This document shows, piece after piece, positions 14,128 to 21,545 of a DNA stretch of 25,173 nucleotides. Location of the stretch: NCBI GenBank assembly GCA_050014415.1, contig JBEKDJ010000030.1, forward strand, positions 1 through 25,173, read 5' to 3'. Made by a program: the position numbers and the translations under genes. Positions within the stretch are counted from its first letter, which is position 1, and every line of letters begins with the position of its first letter. A model generated the notes under the pieces. It searched no databases. It had not been told where the DNA came from and saw only the letters and a program-made list of their open reading frames with translations. The stretch is from JBEKDJ01 sp050014415. Lineage in GTDB: Bacteria > Desulfobacterota > BSN033 > UBA1163.

Positions 14128-15024
14128 ATGAACTATTTAGAGGAGTTTTTAGACTTTTGCCAGTACCAGCGATCGCTCTCGGAAAATACCATTAAAGGGT
14201 ATCGGTGGGACCTGAAGCAATATTTTGCGTGGTTACAAGAAAAAGGATTGGGAGTCACCACCGTGAAAGTCTTTGATATCGATTCCTTCATCATCTCTCA
14301 AAGAAAAGAAGGAAAGGCTATCAAAAGTGTGAATCGAAAGATATCCTGTTTGAGGGCCTTCTATCGCTGGTTTTTGAGAATTGAAGCCATTGAAAAAAAT
14401 CCTGTGGAACTTGTTCAATGCGTCAAGGGACCCAAGCGCCTCCCTAAATTTCTAACCCAGGGCCAACAGGAGGTCCTTATTAAAGCCGCACAGAGTATCC
14501 ACCACCACTCAAAATGGGGTGGCCCTCACACTCCATGGGAACTATGGCTTGAGACCAGAGATCTCCTCATGATCCTTCTCCTCTTAGATACGGGGCTCCG
14601 GATTTCAGAACTTTGCGGAATCAAGCGAGATGATATCGACCTTGAGGCAGGAACCATCAGGATTATTGGAAAAGGGGATAAGGAGAGACGGGCCATTCTA
14701 TCTGACAGGTGTATTTCATTGCTAAGGGAGGCCTTGAAGATCAGACTGAAGGGGAGTGATTTTCTTCTAGTGAATTCCCATACGAATTGCCTGGGGACCC
14801 GTCACGCCTTCCGGCTTGTGCAAAATCTTGGCAAACGAGTCGGAATCTCGAATCTCCACCCGCATATGCTCAGACATTCTTATGCGACAAACCTCAGAAG
14901 GAAAGGAGGTGATCTATTGCTTATCCGGGACGCCCTGGGCCATTCCAGCGTCTCGTCGACTGAGATCTACGCTCACTTGGATGAAACAGAATACGGTTCA
15001 AAATTGAGGGAACTCATAAATTGA
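14128..15024 (+). CDS. Tyrosine recombinase of XerC/XerD type
   Basis: This is a full-length 298-aa recombinase. Residues 1-100 form the SAM-like core-binding domain (FCQYQRSLSENTIKGYRWDL). The catalytic residues are all present: Arg158 (TGLRISEL), Lys185 (GKGDKERR), His246 and Arg249 (HMLRHSYAT), His272 (ALGHSS) and Tyr281 (EIYAHL). It belongs to the short Xer-like class rather than the arm-domain phage integrase class. It is not next to an att site, so it may resolve multimers of an excised circle, act on an internal site, or be a remnant of another insertion. GAAGGGAGG precedes the ATG. The insert GGPHTPWELW between core and catalytic halves is unusual. Confidence 0.93.
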   Translation: MNYLEEFLDFCQYQRSLSENTIKGYRWDLKQYFAWLQEKGLGVTTVKVFDIDSFIISQRKEGKAIKSVNRKISCLRAFYRWFLRIEAIEKNPVELVQCVKGPKRLPKFLTQGQQEVLIKAAQSIHHHSKWGGPHTPWELWLETRDLLMILLLLDTGLRISELCGIKRDDIDLEAGTIRIIGKGDKERRAILSDRCISLLREALKIRLKGSDFLLVNSHTNCLGTRHAFRLVQNLGKRVGISNLHPHMLRHSYATNLRRKGGDLLLIRDALGHSSVSSTEIYAHLDETEYGSKLRELIN

Positions 15025-15036
15025 GAGGAGGATGCC

Positions 15037-15330
15037 ATGGATAAGATGAGAAGACGAACTGACGATTTGGATTCTGCTGACCTTTTGACCCTTACTATCG
15101 ATAAGCTTGGATTCGTCGAGTTGTTTTTCGCCAGGCTGCCCGCAGATGATGGTGAGGTCCCCGAGGATGCCGCTCAAGGTCTTTCTTTTTTGCTTCAGGA
15201 CATCATTGATGACTTGAGATGGTGCTCCGATAACCCATCGAAATTGACAAAAAGAGCAGAGGATTACCTCAAAGAGAAACTAAAGATTGAGGAGAAGGAA
15301 AGTATGGAAACTGAAGAGGAGGTGAGTTGA
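15037..15330 (+). CDS. Hypothetical acidic protein (97 aa)
   Basis: It follows the Xer-like gene by 12 bases with GAGAGGAGG before its ATG, so the two are very likely co-transcribed. The protein is acidic and helical (LGFVELFFARLPADDGEVPE, then GLSFLLQDIIDDLRW) with a Lys/Glu tail. No family is recognised. It may be a partner of the recombinase or an independent regulator. Confidence 0.65.
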   Translation: MDKMRRRTDDLDSADLLTLTIDKLGFVELFFARLPADDGEVPEDAAQGLSFLLQDIIDDLRWCSDNPSKLTKRAEDYLKEKLKIEEKESMETEEEVS

Positions 15331-15331
15331 G

Positions 15332-15432
15332 ATGTCAGTCTATAAGCGAGGGAAGAACTGGTACATTGATTTCACTTTCATGGCAAACGGATCCGGGAGA
15401 TGAAGAGAAAAGTTGGATTGGAGGAGGACTAA
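15332..15432 (+). pseudogene. Frameshifted N-terminal fragment of a tyrosine integrase
   Basis: The first frame reads MSVYKRGKNWYIDFTF, a textbook start of an arm-binding integrase domain, then hits a TGA at 15401-15403. The expected continuation GKRIRE..RKVG appears in another frame at about 15384-15420, so a frameshift broke the gene. Nothing of the core or catalytic domains follows before the next gene. Confidence 0.7.
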
Positions 15433-15433
15433 G

Positions 15434-16006
15434 ATGTCTCGCAAAATGAAGAGAATCCTAATGCTAGCACTGATTATGGTACTTTTACTAAGCACGATAT
15501 TAACATCACAATCAAAGAATATTCCAGATGGTTTTATTGGTTTAAAATGGGGATATTCTCTCAATAAGATGCGGGAGGAAATGGTATTGAGTAGCGTTGA
15601 TATTGATAAGAAGAATCCTGACAAGGTAACAGCAATTATTGACCAGGACCGTTTTAATCCATTCCCAGACTTGAATATAACAGGAATAGCTCTCGGTTTT
15701 TACAAGGACAAATTATATAGTGGTACGATTGTGATTTCCAAATACGAAGACTGGAACTTTCTAATTAAGACTATCAAGGATAAATATGGAGACCCTTCGA
15801 CTGAAGAAATGAAGAATGTGTATGGAAACAGCATAGGCATTGTCATGACATGGAGTTTCGGGATTGGAGGAGGTGTAATTACTGCAGGATTTAACCAAGC
15901 CAAAGAGGAAGGATATATTTCCTACTATTTTCCTCCAAAGGAATTAAGAGATCAACTTTCTTCACAAGAAGAAAAAGAACGGAGTAAGGTTAGGGACAAA
16001 TTTTAA
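15434..16006 (+). CDS. Secreted protein of PDGFxGLKWG family (copy 2)
   Basis: This is a 190-aa protein. The ATG at 15434 is chosen over one at 15413 because GGAGGAGG sits just before it. A Lys/Arg-rich start and hydrophobic core (ILMLALIMVLLLSTIL) make a Sec signal peptide, with cleavage probably near TSQS. The mature domain opens PDGFIGLKWG and matches copy 1 (3546-4124) also at YGDPS and at the aromatic C-terminal block. It is AT-rich. The protein should be periplasmic or released; function is unknown. Confidence 0.85.
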   Translation: MSRKMKRILMLALIMVLLLSTILTSQSKNIPDGFIGLKWGYSLNKMREEMVLSSVDIDKKNPDKVTAIIDQDRFNPFPDLNITGIALGFYKDKLYSGTIVISKYEDWNFLIKTIKDKYGDPSTEEMKNVYGNSIGIVMTWSFGIGGGVITAGFNQAKEEGYISYYFPPKELRDQLSSQEEKERSKVRDKF

Positions 16007-16101
16007 ATAAGATTTCTATACGAAAGTGAAATATGACGGAACGGTGAAGATTACAAAATAATGATAGTGCGGCCTAAGGCCGGGAAAGGAGGAGGTTTGA
16101 A

Positions 16102-17250
16102 ATGGGACAATATCTTAAAACTCGCTATCCAGGGATATTTCAGTATGTCGGGAAGAATGGAACGGCCTACGGGATCGATTACTACGCCGGAGGAAAAAAG
16201 CACCGGGAGATAGTTGGTCCACTTTTGGGAGAGGCCCAGGAGAAGCTGGCAGAGAAGAAGGCCCTTGCAAAAAAGGGAGTGATCGTATCTGTTTCGCAGA
16301 AAAGAAAAATCACCCTCAAAGAGCTCAAGGAGAAGTATGGGGAGATCCAGAAGGGTGAACGCTACTTTGAGAAGACAAGAAAGTATTATCTTAAGCCCAT
16401 TTTGGAGTTCTTTGGGGAAGCGAAGCAGCTTTACCGGATCACCCCGTTAGACATTGAGGAATTCAAGAAGAAGCGCAAGGAGACCCCAACCCGATGGAGA
16501 AGGGTCAGATCCGATATCGCCGTCAACCGTGAGCTTGAGACGCTTCGCCACATGCTTAACAAGGGAGTCCAATGGGGAATGCTGAATGAAAACCCTTTTG
16601 ACAGGTTCAAAGACCACATCCTGTTCGAAGAGAAGAACGATCGCATCCGCTATCTGACGGAGGATGAGATCAAAAGACTCCTGGGCGTTTCCCCTCCATA
16701 TCTCAAGAACATCATTAAGGCGGCTCTCCTTACGGGTTTGAGAAAAGGGGATATCCTCAATCTCAAGTGGAGCAACGTCGATTTGGAGAAAGGGATCCTC
16801 TTTTACACCGAACAAAAGAAGCGGGAGAAGTTGAGTATAAAGGTCTTAAACAGTGACATGGTCGATCTCCTGATGAACATTCAAAAAGGAAAGAATGATC
16901 GCATTTTCTGTGGACCAGATGGAGAGACTTTAAAGGACGTGCAGAGGTCTTTTAAAACCGCTTTGAAGAAGTCCGGGATCTCGAATTTCCGGTTTCACGA
17001 TCTCAGACATACCAGTGCCTCATACATGGTTATGCGGGGGGCGTCGATGAAGGCCGTCCAAGAGCACTTAGGACACACCACTTTAACGATGACCCAAAAG
17101 TATTCTCACTTAAGCCCGGATTTTCAGAGATCAGAGGTGGCACGCTTAAATGGTCTGTGTGATGAAGGAATCGAAGGTAGTAAGAAATTAGTAAGAAGTG
17201 ATGAATTGATTGAAAATGGAAGGCAACCCGAACCCTATGCAACCGCTTGA
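16102..17250 (+). CDS. int: Tyrosine integrase of the element
   Basis: This 382-aa phage-type integrase is complete. It has an arm-binding domain (residues ~1-60), a core-binding SAM-like domain (~70-175) and a catalytic domain with Arg214 (TGLRKGD), His299 and Arg302 (FHDLRHTSA), His325 (LGHTT) and the nucleophile Tyr334 (TQKYSHL). The catalytic Lys is probably in the EQKKREK segment (~239-243). It ends 13 bases from the right att site and reads toward the tRNA-Val gene, the usual arrangement for integrases that insert into tRNA 3' ends. AAAGGAGGAGG precedes the start. A small hairpin (CGGCC-TAA-GGCCG, 16070-16082) lies just upstream of that site. Confidence 0.95.
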   Translation: MGQYLKTRYPGIFQYVGKNGTAYGIDYYAGGKKHREIVGPLLGEAQEKLAEKKALAKKGVIVSVSQKRKITLKELKEKYGEIQKGERYFEKTRKYYLKPILEFFGEAKQLYRITPLDIEEFKKKRKETPTRWRRVRSDIAVNRELETLRHMLNKGVQWGMLNENPFDRFKDHILFEEKNDRIRYLTEDEIKRLLGVSPPYLKNIIKAALLTGLRKGDILNLKWSNVDLEKGILFYTEQKKREKLSIKVLNSDMVDLLMNIQKGKNDRIFCGPDGETLKDVQRSFKTALKKSGISNFRFHDLRHTSASYMVMRGASMKAVQEHLGHTTLTMTQKYSHLSPDFQRSEVARLNGLCDEGIEGSKKLVRSDELIENGRQPEPYATA

Positions 17251-17263
17251 AACCCTTCTGAAT

Positions 17264-17311
17264 TCATGGTGGGCGCTACTGGATTTGAACCAGTGACTTC
17301 CTGCGTGTGAA
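17264..17311 (+). repeat. Right attachment site (48-bp direct repeat)
   Basis: Identical over 48 bases to 3168-3215. It overlaps the 3' half of the intact tRNA-Val gene and lies 13 bases after the integrase stop. Confidence 0.92.
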
Positions 17312-17341
17312 GCAGGCGTTCTCCCCCTGAACTAAGCGCCC
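17267..17341 (-). tRNA. tRNA-Val (anticodon CAC)
   Basis: The 75-base minus-strand sequence folds as a full cloverleaf: acceptor GGGCGCT/AGCGCCC, D arm GTTC...GAAC, anticodon stem CCTGC/GCAGG around loop TTCACAC (anticodon CAC), T arm ACTGG-TTCAAAT-CCAGT and an encoded CCA end. It reads GUG codons. Its 3' half is the integration target of the element, and the gene is restored after insertion. Confidence 0.96.
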
Positions 17342-17353
17342 GAATTAAGACTT

Positions 17354-17381
17354 ATTTTATAAGACCTTTCTAAAAAGTCAA
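17354..17381 (-). promoter_or_regulatory. Promoter of tRNA-Val
   Basis: On the minus strand TTGACT (17381-17376), 16 bases, TAAAAT (17359-17354), followed by the tRNA 5' end 12 bases downstream. Confidence 0.65.
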
Positions 17382-17489
17382 CCCCGAAATAGGCAATTCT
17401 TTTCAAGTCCAAGCTTTCATCCTTTTTTTATGATAGAATAGCCTTGGATTTTCGTAAGAAGTTGAAAGAAAAAGGATGGGAAACACAAG

Positions 17490-19043
17490 ATGGTTGAGAC
17501 ATTAGCTTCTCTCTTCGATCAAACAGCTCTCCGCTTGGGCAAAAAGGAGGCAATCCTTTTCATAAGGAAAGGAAGATTGGAAAGCCGGTCCACTTATTCC
17601 TCCCTTCGGCAAATTTCAAATCGAGTAGCTCGTGGTTTGATGGAAATGGGTCTCAAGAAAGGGGAGAGGGCGATTCTCTTCACACCCAAATGTGTCGAGC
17701 AGGTACTCCTTCATCTCGGCATCCTGAAGGTGGGGGCTGTCTCTGTGATTCTAAATCCCGGATTTAAGAGAGATGAAATGGACTATTTCTTGAAGGACAC
17801 GGATGCAAAGATCGTTATTGTTGGGAAGAAGGAGGAGGTCTTGATCCGATCGATCGACAAGAAGCGACTCATTTTCTCCATCGACACAGAGACTCCTTTT
17901 TCTGAGGAGAAGTTATTTCCAGAGTCTTCCTCTCAAGTGGTTGATGCCGTTCGAAGCTTCCATGATCCTGCTATTCTTATCTACACCTCCGGGACCACGG
18001 GCCAACCCAAAGGAGCGATCCTCACCCAACAGAATCTGATTCAAGATGCAGAGAACGTCGTTCACACCTGGGAGATTAGCGAAAGGGATGCCCTTTGCCA
18101 TGCCCTTCCTCTGTTTCATATCCACGGTTTGTGCTTCGCCCTCCATACCTCATTGATCGCGGGGGCAAAAACTGTGATGTGCGATGAGTTCTCTCCTGAA
18201 ACGGTTATCGATATTCTCTCTCGTCAGGAAGGGAAGCTGGCCTGTACAATCTTTATGGGTGTACCGACCATGTATTCAAGGATGATGGAGAGGGCGGAGG
18301 GAGAAGGGCGCGATTTCACCCACGTTCGACTTTTTGCCTCTGGTTCTGCCCCACTCCTTCCAAAGGATTTTGAGAGGATCAAAAGGGTGTTTGGCAAGGA
18401 ACCTGTAGAGAGAGAGGGAATGTCCGAGACGGGAATGAATTTTTCAAATCCCATCAGGGGAGTGAAAAAACCCGGCTCAATCGGCCTTCCACTTCCCCAT
18501 GTAGAAGCAAGGATCGTAGACCCGCAGACCCTCCAAGATTTGGCGACAGGCTTGGTGGGGGAAATCTGGATAAGGGGTCCCCATGTCAGTCCGGGCTATT
18601 GGAGGAAGCCCAAGGAAACCGAAGCCGCCTTTGTCAATGGATGGTTTCGGACTGGCGACCTGGGTAGGATGGATGAGGACGGATATTACTATATCACGGA
18701 CCGCTTGAAACATATCATCATCTCCGGAGGGGAGAACATCTCACCTAAGGAGATCGAATCAGTGATCAATGAGCATCAAAAAGTGCTTGAATCCTCCGTC
18801 ATTGGAATTCCTGATGAGAAATGGGGGGAGAAAGTGGTCGCTGCAGTAGTATTAAGACCAGCCATGACACTCACGGCGAAGGAGGTACAAGATCACTGTA
18901 AGCAACACCTCTTAGACTGGAAATGCCCAAAGGATGTTTTCTTCTTGAAGGAACTTCCCAGAAATAAACTGGGAAAAGTCGTGAAGGAAGAAGTGGCAGG
19001 ATGCTTCCTCAGTCTTTCTCCACCTCGCAGAGTAGCGCCTTGA
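17490..19043 (+). CDS. AMP-dependent acyl-CoA synthetase, malonyl-CoA-synthetase-like
   Basis: This 517-aa ANL-superfamily enzyme makes an acyl-adenylate from a carboxylic acid and ATP, then the CoA thioester. Visible motifs are the P-loop YTSGTTGQPKG (165-175), PLFHIHG (207-213), the A5 motif EREGMSETGMNFSNP (307-321), GWFRTGDLG (384-392) and the C-terminal catalytic Lys496 in PRNKLGKV. The PLFHIHGL and MSETGMNFSNP segments resemble MatB/ACSF3 malonyl-CoA synthetases, but the substrate cannot be fixed from these motifs. It is probably cytoplasmic. Its last 35 bases overlap the end of the convergent molybdopterin oxidoreductase gene. Confidence 0.9.
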   Translation: MVETLASLFDQTALRLGKKEAILFIRKGRLESRSTYSSLRQISNRVARGLMEMGLKKGERAILFTPKCVEQVLLHLGILKVGAVSVILNPGFKRDEMDYFLKDTDAKIVIVGKKEEVLIRSIDKKRLIFSIDTETPFSEEKLFPESSSQVVDAVRSFHDPAILIYTSGTTGQPKGAILTQQNLIQDAENVVHTWEISERDALCHALPLFHIHGLCFALHTSLIAGAKTVMCDEFSPETVIDILSRQEGKLACTIFMGVPTMYSRMMERAEGEGRDFTHVRLFASGSAPLLPKDFERIKRVFGKEPVEREGMSETGMNFSNPIRGVKKPGSIGLPLPHVEARIVDPQTLQDLATGLVGEIWIRGPHVSPGYWRKPKETEAAFVNGWFRTGDLGRMDEDGYYYITDRLKHIIISGGENISPKEIESVINEHQKVLESSVIGIPDEKWGEKVVAAVVLRPAMTLTAKEVQDHCKQHLLDWKCPKDVFFLKELPRNKLGKVVKEEVAGCFLSLSPPRRVAP

Positions 19044-21141
19044 ATACAGGAAAGCCTGAGATGGGGTCACGATTCTCAGGATCAGTCAATTGATTCACAT
19101 TGGCTTCTCTCCACTCCTTTGGTTGAAGAGGTCCTCCACCGCCCATATTGGCTTCGATGACTCCCTTGACGATTCTTTCTGTCACCTTTGCATAGAAAGG
19201 AACCTTCCCTCTTCTGGTCTTCACCCAGACCTTGTCCCCATGCTGAATCCCTCTCTTCCCGGCATCTTCTGGATGGATGAGGATATTAGGCTTATCTTGG
19301 AGTCTAAGAAGCCCTGGAATATTGAGATGCTGACTTCTGAAGGCAGATTGAATGCGGGTACCGGTCGTAAGGACGAGAGGAAAATCCTTGGCCAACTCCG
19401 GAGACCCGATCAGACCTTCAGTAGGCTCTTGATAGACCGGAAGAGGATCATAGCCATAGTCTTTCAACAACTGAGAGGATATCTCGAATTTTCCGGAGGG
19501 TGTTTCAAAGCCCGGGCTTCGATCCTCTCGAAGAAGGCCCCTTTTGTATTTCTCATAGATCATCGGAGGAGAGGGGAATGAGATTCCCTCGGACTTCGAT
19601 CTCAGTTGTTCAAGGGTATTGGGAGCCTTCTTGAATACAAAATCTAGCATCTCCTCTTCAGATTGGGGATAACGATCCCCGTAACCCAATGCCGTTGCTA
19701 ATCCTGCCAAGATGAGGTAGTCATTTCTTGCTTCACCCACAGGAGGAATAATCCTTTCTCGAGGGGAAAGGTGCCCTCGATAACGCTTGTACGATGTGAT
19801 CTCAAACATCGTTGTGGCTGGAAGAATGACATCTGCATAAAACGCTTCATTGGTGGCGAAGCGGTCGATGACCAGAAGAAAGTCGAGGGCTTCGAATGAG
19901 CGTCTCCATCGTTCTGGATTCGGAAAAGCGGTGAGGATAGAGCCTCCAAGGACGATCAATCCCCTTATGGGATACGGATCTCCTTCCAGAATTGCCCTTG
20001 GTACCTCCAAGAAATGGCCACTTTTATTGAGGGCACAATAAAAAGGATGGCGATCAAAACCGATCGGGCGTTTCCCCTTAGGTGGTTCAATTCGATTTCT
20101 CTGGATAGGAAAAGCCTGTGGCATCCGAAAGACTAATCCTCCTGGACGATCGAAGTTCCCGGAGAGCGCCCATAGCGTGAGAATAGCCCGAATGTTCTGG
20201 ATCCCACTGTTTGCATATTCCAGACCAGTGTGGAGAAGTAAAGAGGTTTTCGGTCGAACCAAATCCTCAGCCAATCTCTCGATCTGTTCTGCCCTTATCC
20301 ACGTGATCCTTTCAACCTCTTGAGGAGAAAACCCTTTCACATATTCTCTGAACTCCCTAAGGCCATGAATCCAGTCGTCGGCAAATTCCGTGTCTCCCAG
20401 CCCTTTCTCTATCATGACATGGGCCAATCCCAAAACCAGGGCCCCATCCGTCCCAGGCCTAATTCCGATCCACTGATTGGCCTTCTCTGCCGTGTAACTC
20501 TTGAGAGGATCGATCACCACCACTTTCGCCCCTCGCTTCTTGGCCTCTAGGATTCTTCTCAAGTTGGTCGGAGGCGAATCGGTTGCCGGATTCGAGCCCC
20601 AGACAACGATTTGATCACTTCTCTCAAAGTCCGGGAAGAGGTAATCGAGGGGGACCCCAATGGTAGCCATGGGGGCTAAGACCCTGTGGGAGTTGTTACA
20701 AAGTGAGCTACAGCTGAAGGTGTTTGGAGAACCCAACGGGAAAAGAAAGTTTGAGCAAATAGGATCTTGACCACCTGTTGAGAACATGTCGAGTAATGAC
20801 TGTTCAAACCCTCCCCTCCCTGAATAGATAGCCATGGCCTCTGGCCCATGTTTCTCTATCACCTTCTTAATGAGCCTGGCGGAGATTTCAAAGGCCTCGT
20901 CCCAGGAGACATGCTCCCATTTTCCCGCCCCCCGATCTCCCACTCGTTTCATCGGGAATTTCAGTCGATCGGGAGAATAGACGATCTCCTCGGCGTGGAC
21001 CCCTCGAGCACAGACGATGCCCAATGGATGCCCATCCATTGGTTTGATGCCATGAAGTCGTTCGCCCTCAAACAAGATGTTGACGCCGCATCCAGAGGGA
21101 CAGATCCCGCATAGTCCCTTTTCCAAGCTCTTTTCTGTCAC
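19009..21141 (-). CDS. Molybdopterin oxidoreductase (DMSO-reductase family)
   Basis: This 710-aa protein has an N-terminal [4Fe-4S] site (Cys11, Cys14, Cys18, Cys44), then the bis-MGD-binding domains (WEHVSWDEAFE, VVWGSNPATDSPP, VVVIDPLKSYTAEKAN, and a C-terminal molydopterin-dinucleotide-binding domain with LTTGTRIQSAFRSQHLN and GDKVWVKTRRGKVP). The metal ligand is probably one of the cysteines in SCSSLCNNSH (144 or 148). There is no Tat signal, so it should act in the cytoplasm. No iron-sulfur or membrane partner is encoded alongside. The GTG start follows AAAGGTAG. Its location between two acyl-CoA synthetases suggests a role in carboxylic acid or acyl-CoA redox chemistry, which is an inference. 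The family also includes formate dehydrogenases, polysulfide reductases and hydratases. Confidence 0.9.
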   Translation of the reverse strand: MTEKSLEKGLCGICPSGCGVNILFEGERLHGIKPMDGHPLGIVCARGVHAEEIVYSPDRLKFPMKRVGDRGAGKWEHVSWDEAFEISARLIKKVIEKHGPEAMAIYSGRGGFEQSLLDMFSTGGQDPICSNFLFPLGSPNTFSCSSLCNNSHRVLAPMATIGVPLDYLFPDFERSDQIVVWGSNPATDSPPTNLRRILEAKKRGAKVVVIDPLKSYTAEKANQWIGIRPGTDGALVLGLAHVMIEKGLGDTEFADDWIHGLREFREYVKGFSPQEVERITWIRAEQIERLAEDLVRPKTSLLLHTGLEYANSGIQNIRAILTLWALSGNFDRPGGLVFRMPQAFPIQRNRIEPPKGKRPIGFDRHPFYCALNKSGHFLEVPRAILEGDPYPIRGLIVLGGSILTAFPNPERWRRSFEALDFLLVIDRFATNEAFYADVILPATTMFEITSYKRYRGHLSPRERIIPPVGEARNDYLILAGLATALGYGDRYPQSEEEMLDFVFKKAPNTLEQLRSKSEGISFPSPPMIYEKYKRGLLREDRSPGFETPSGKFEISSQLLKDYGYDPLPVYQEPTEGLIGSPELAKDFPLVLTTGTRIQSAFRSQHLNIPGLLRLQDKPNILIHPEDAGKRGIQHGDKVWVKTRRGKVPFYAKVTERIVKGVIEANMGGGGPLQPKEWREANVNQLTDPENRDPISGFPVFKALLCEVEKD

Positions 21142-21441
21142 CTGCTACCTTTATTGAAAGAATTTGCTAACAGAGATCTGATGATTCAAGGATGAGAAGG
21201 TGAAAGGCGGAATGTCGTCTTGGCCACTTTTCACTCTCTCACCATTGGCTCTTTGCTCCCCCTAAATCCTTATGACCCCGTCAATTCTCTTGGAGATGAT
21301 ACAGAGTCTCCTATTACCATAACCGTTTCTTGCTCGAAAGGCCACATTAACAAGGCTCCGAAGAACTGCTACACACTCTCATGATGGGAGGCCTTTCTGG
21401 ATTTTTTCAGAGATCTCATTAAAAAGATCTCATCAAAAAGA
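21142..21441. other. Intergenic region between divergent genes
   Basis: About 300 bases between the minus-strand oxidoreductase start and the promoter of the next gene. No gene, tRNA or strong hairpin is seen. Both promoters are expected here; only the plus-strand one (next entry) is obvious. Confidence 0.5.
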
Positions 21442-21469
21442 TTGACAAGGAAGAACTGAGGACTATAAT
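21442..21469 (+). promoter_or_regulatory. Near-perfect sigma70 promoter of the long-chain acyl-CoA ligase
   Basis: TTGACA (21442-21447), 16 bases, TATAAT (21464-21469). The ATG at 21468 lies inside this -10 box, so translation must begin later, at 21546. Confidence 0.85.
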
Positions 21470-21545
21470 GGATTCTGTCTTCAAGAACAACTTCTCCAAA
21501 TCTCAGGAGGCGGCCATCATCCGCCTCGTTTTTAGGAGGTGTCAT

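Larger units (their letters stand above)
3168..17311. mobile_element. Integrative element (~14.1 kb) inserted in tRNA-Val
   Basis: The element is bounded by 48-bp direct repeats (3168-3215 and 17264-17311). A complete tyrosine integrase sits at the right end next to the restored tRNA gene. Contents are accessory in character: small HTH excisionase-like genes, a replication-protein-like gene, a phage tape-measure protein, a second tyrosine recombinase, secreted paralogues and many unknown small genes. There is no capsid, portal, large terminase, lysis or conjugation gene, so it is not an intact phage or ICE. It could be a decayed prophage, a phage satellite, or an integrated plasmid-like element that acquired phage genes. 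Confidence 0.85.

Noticed and set aside
21468..21545. N-terminal 26-residue extension of the long-chain acyl-CoA ligase
   Set aside because: The upstream ATG lies inside the -10 box of a near-perfect promoter; the ATG at 21546 has AGGAGGT at good spacing.
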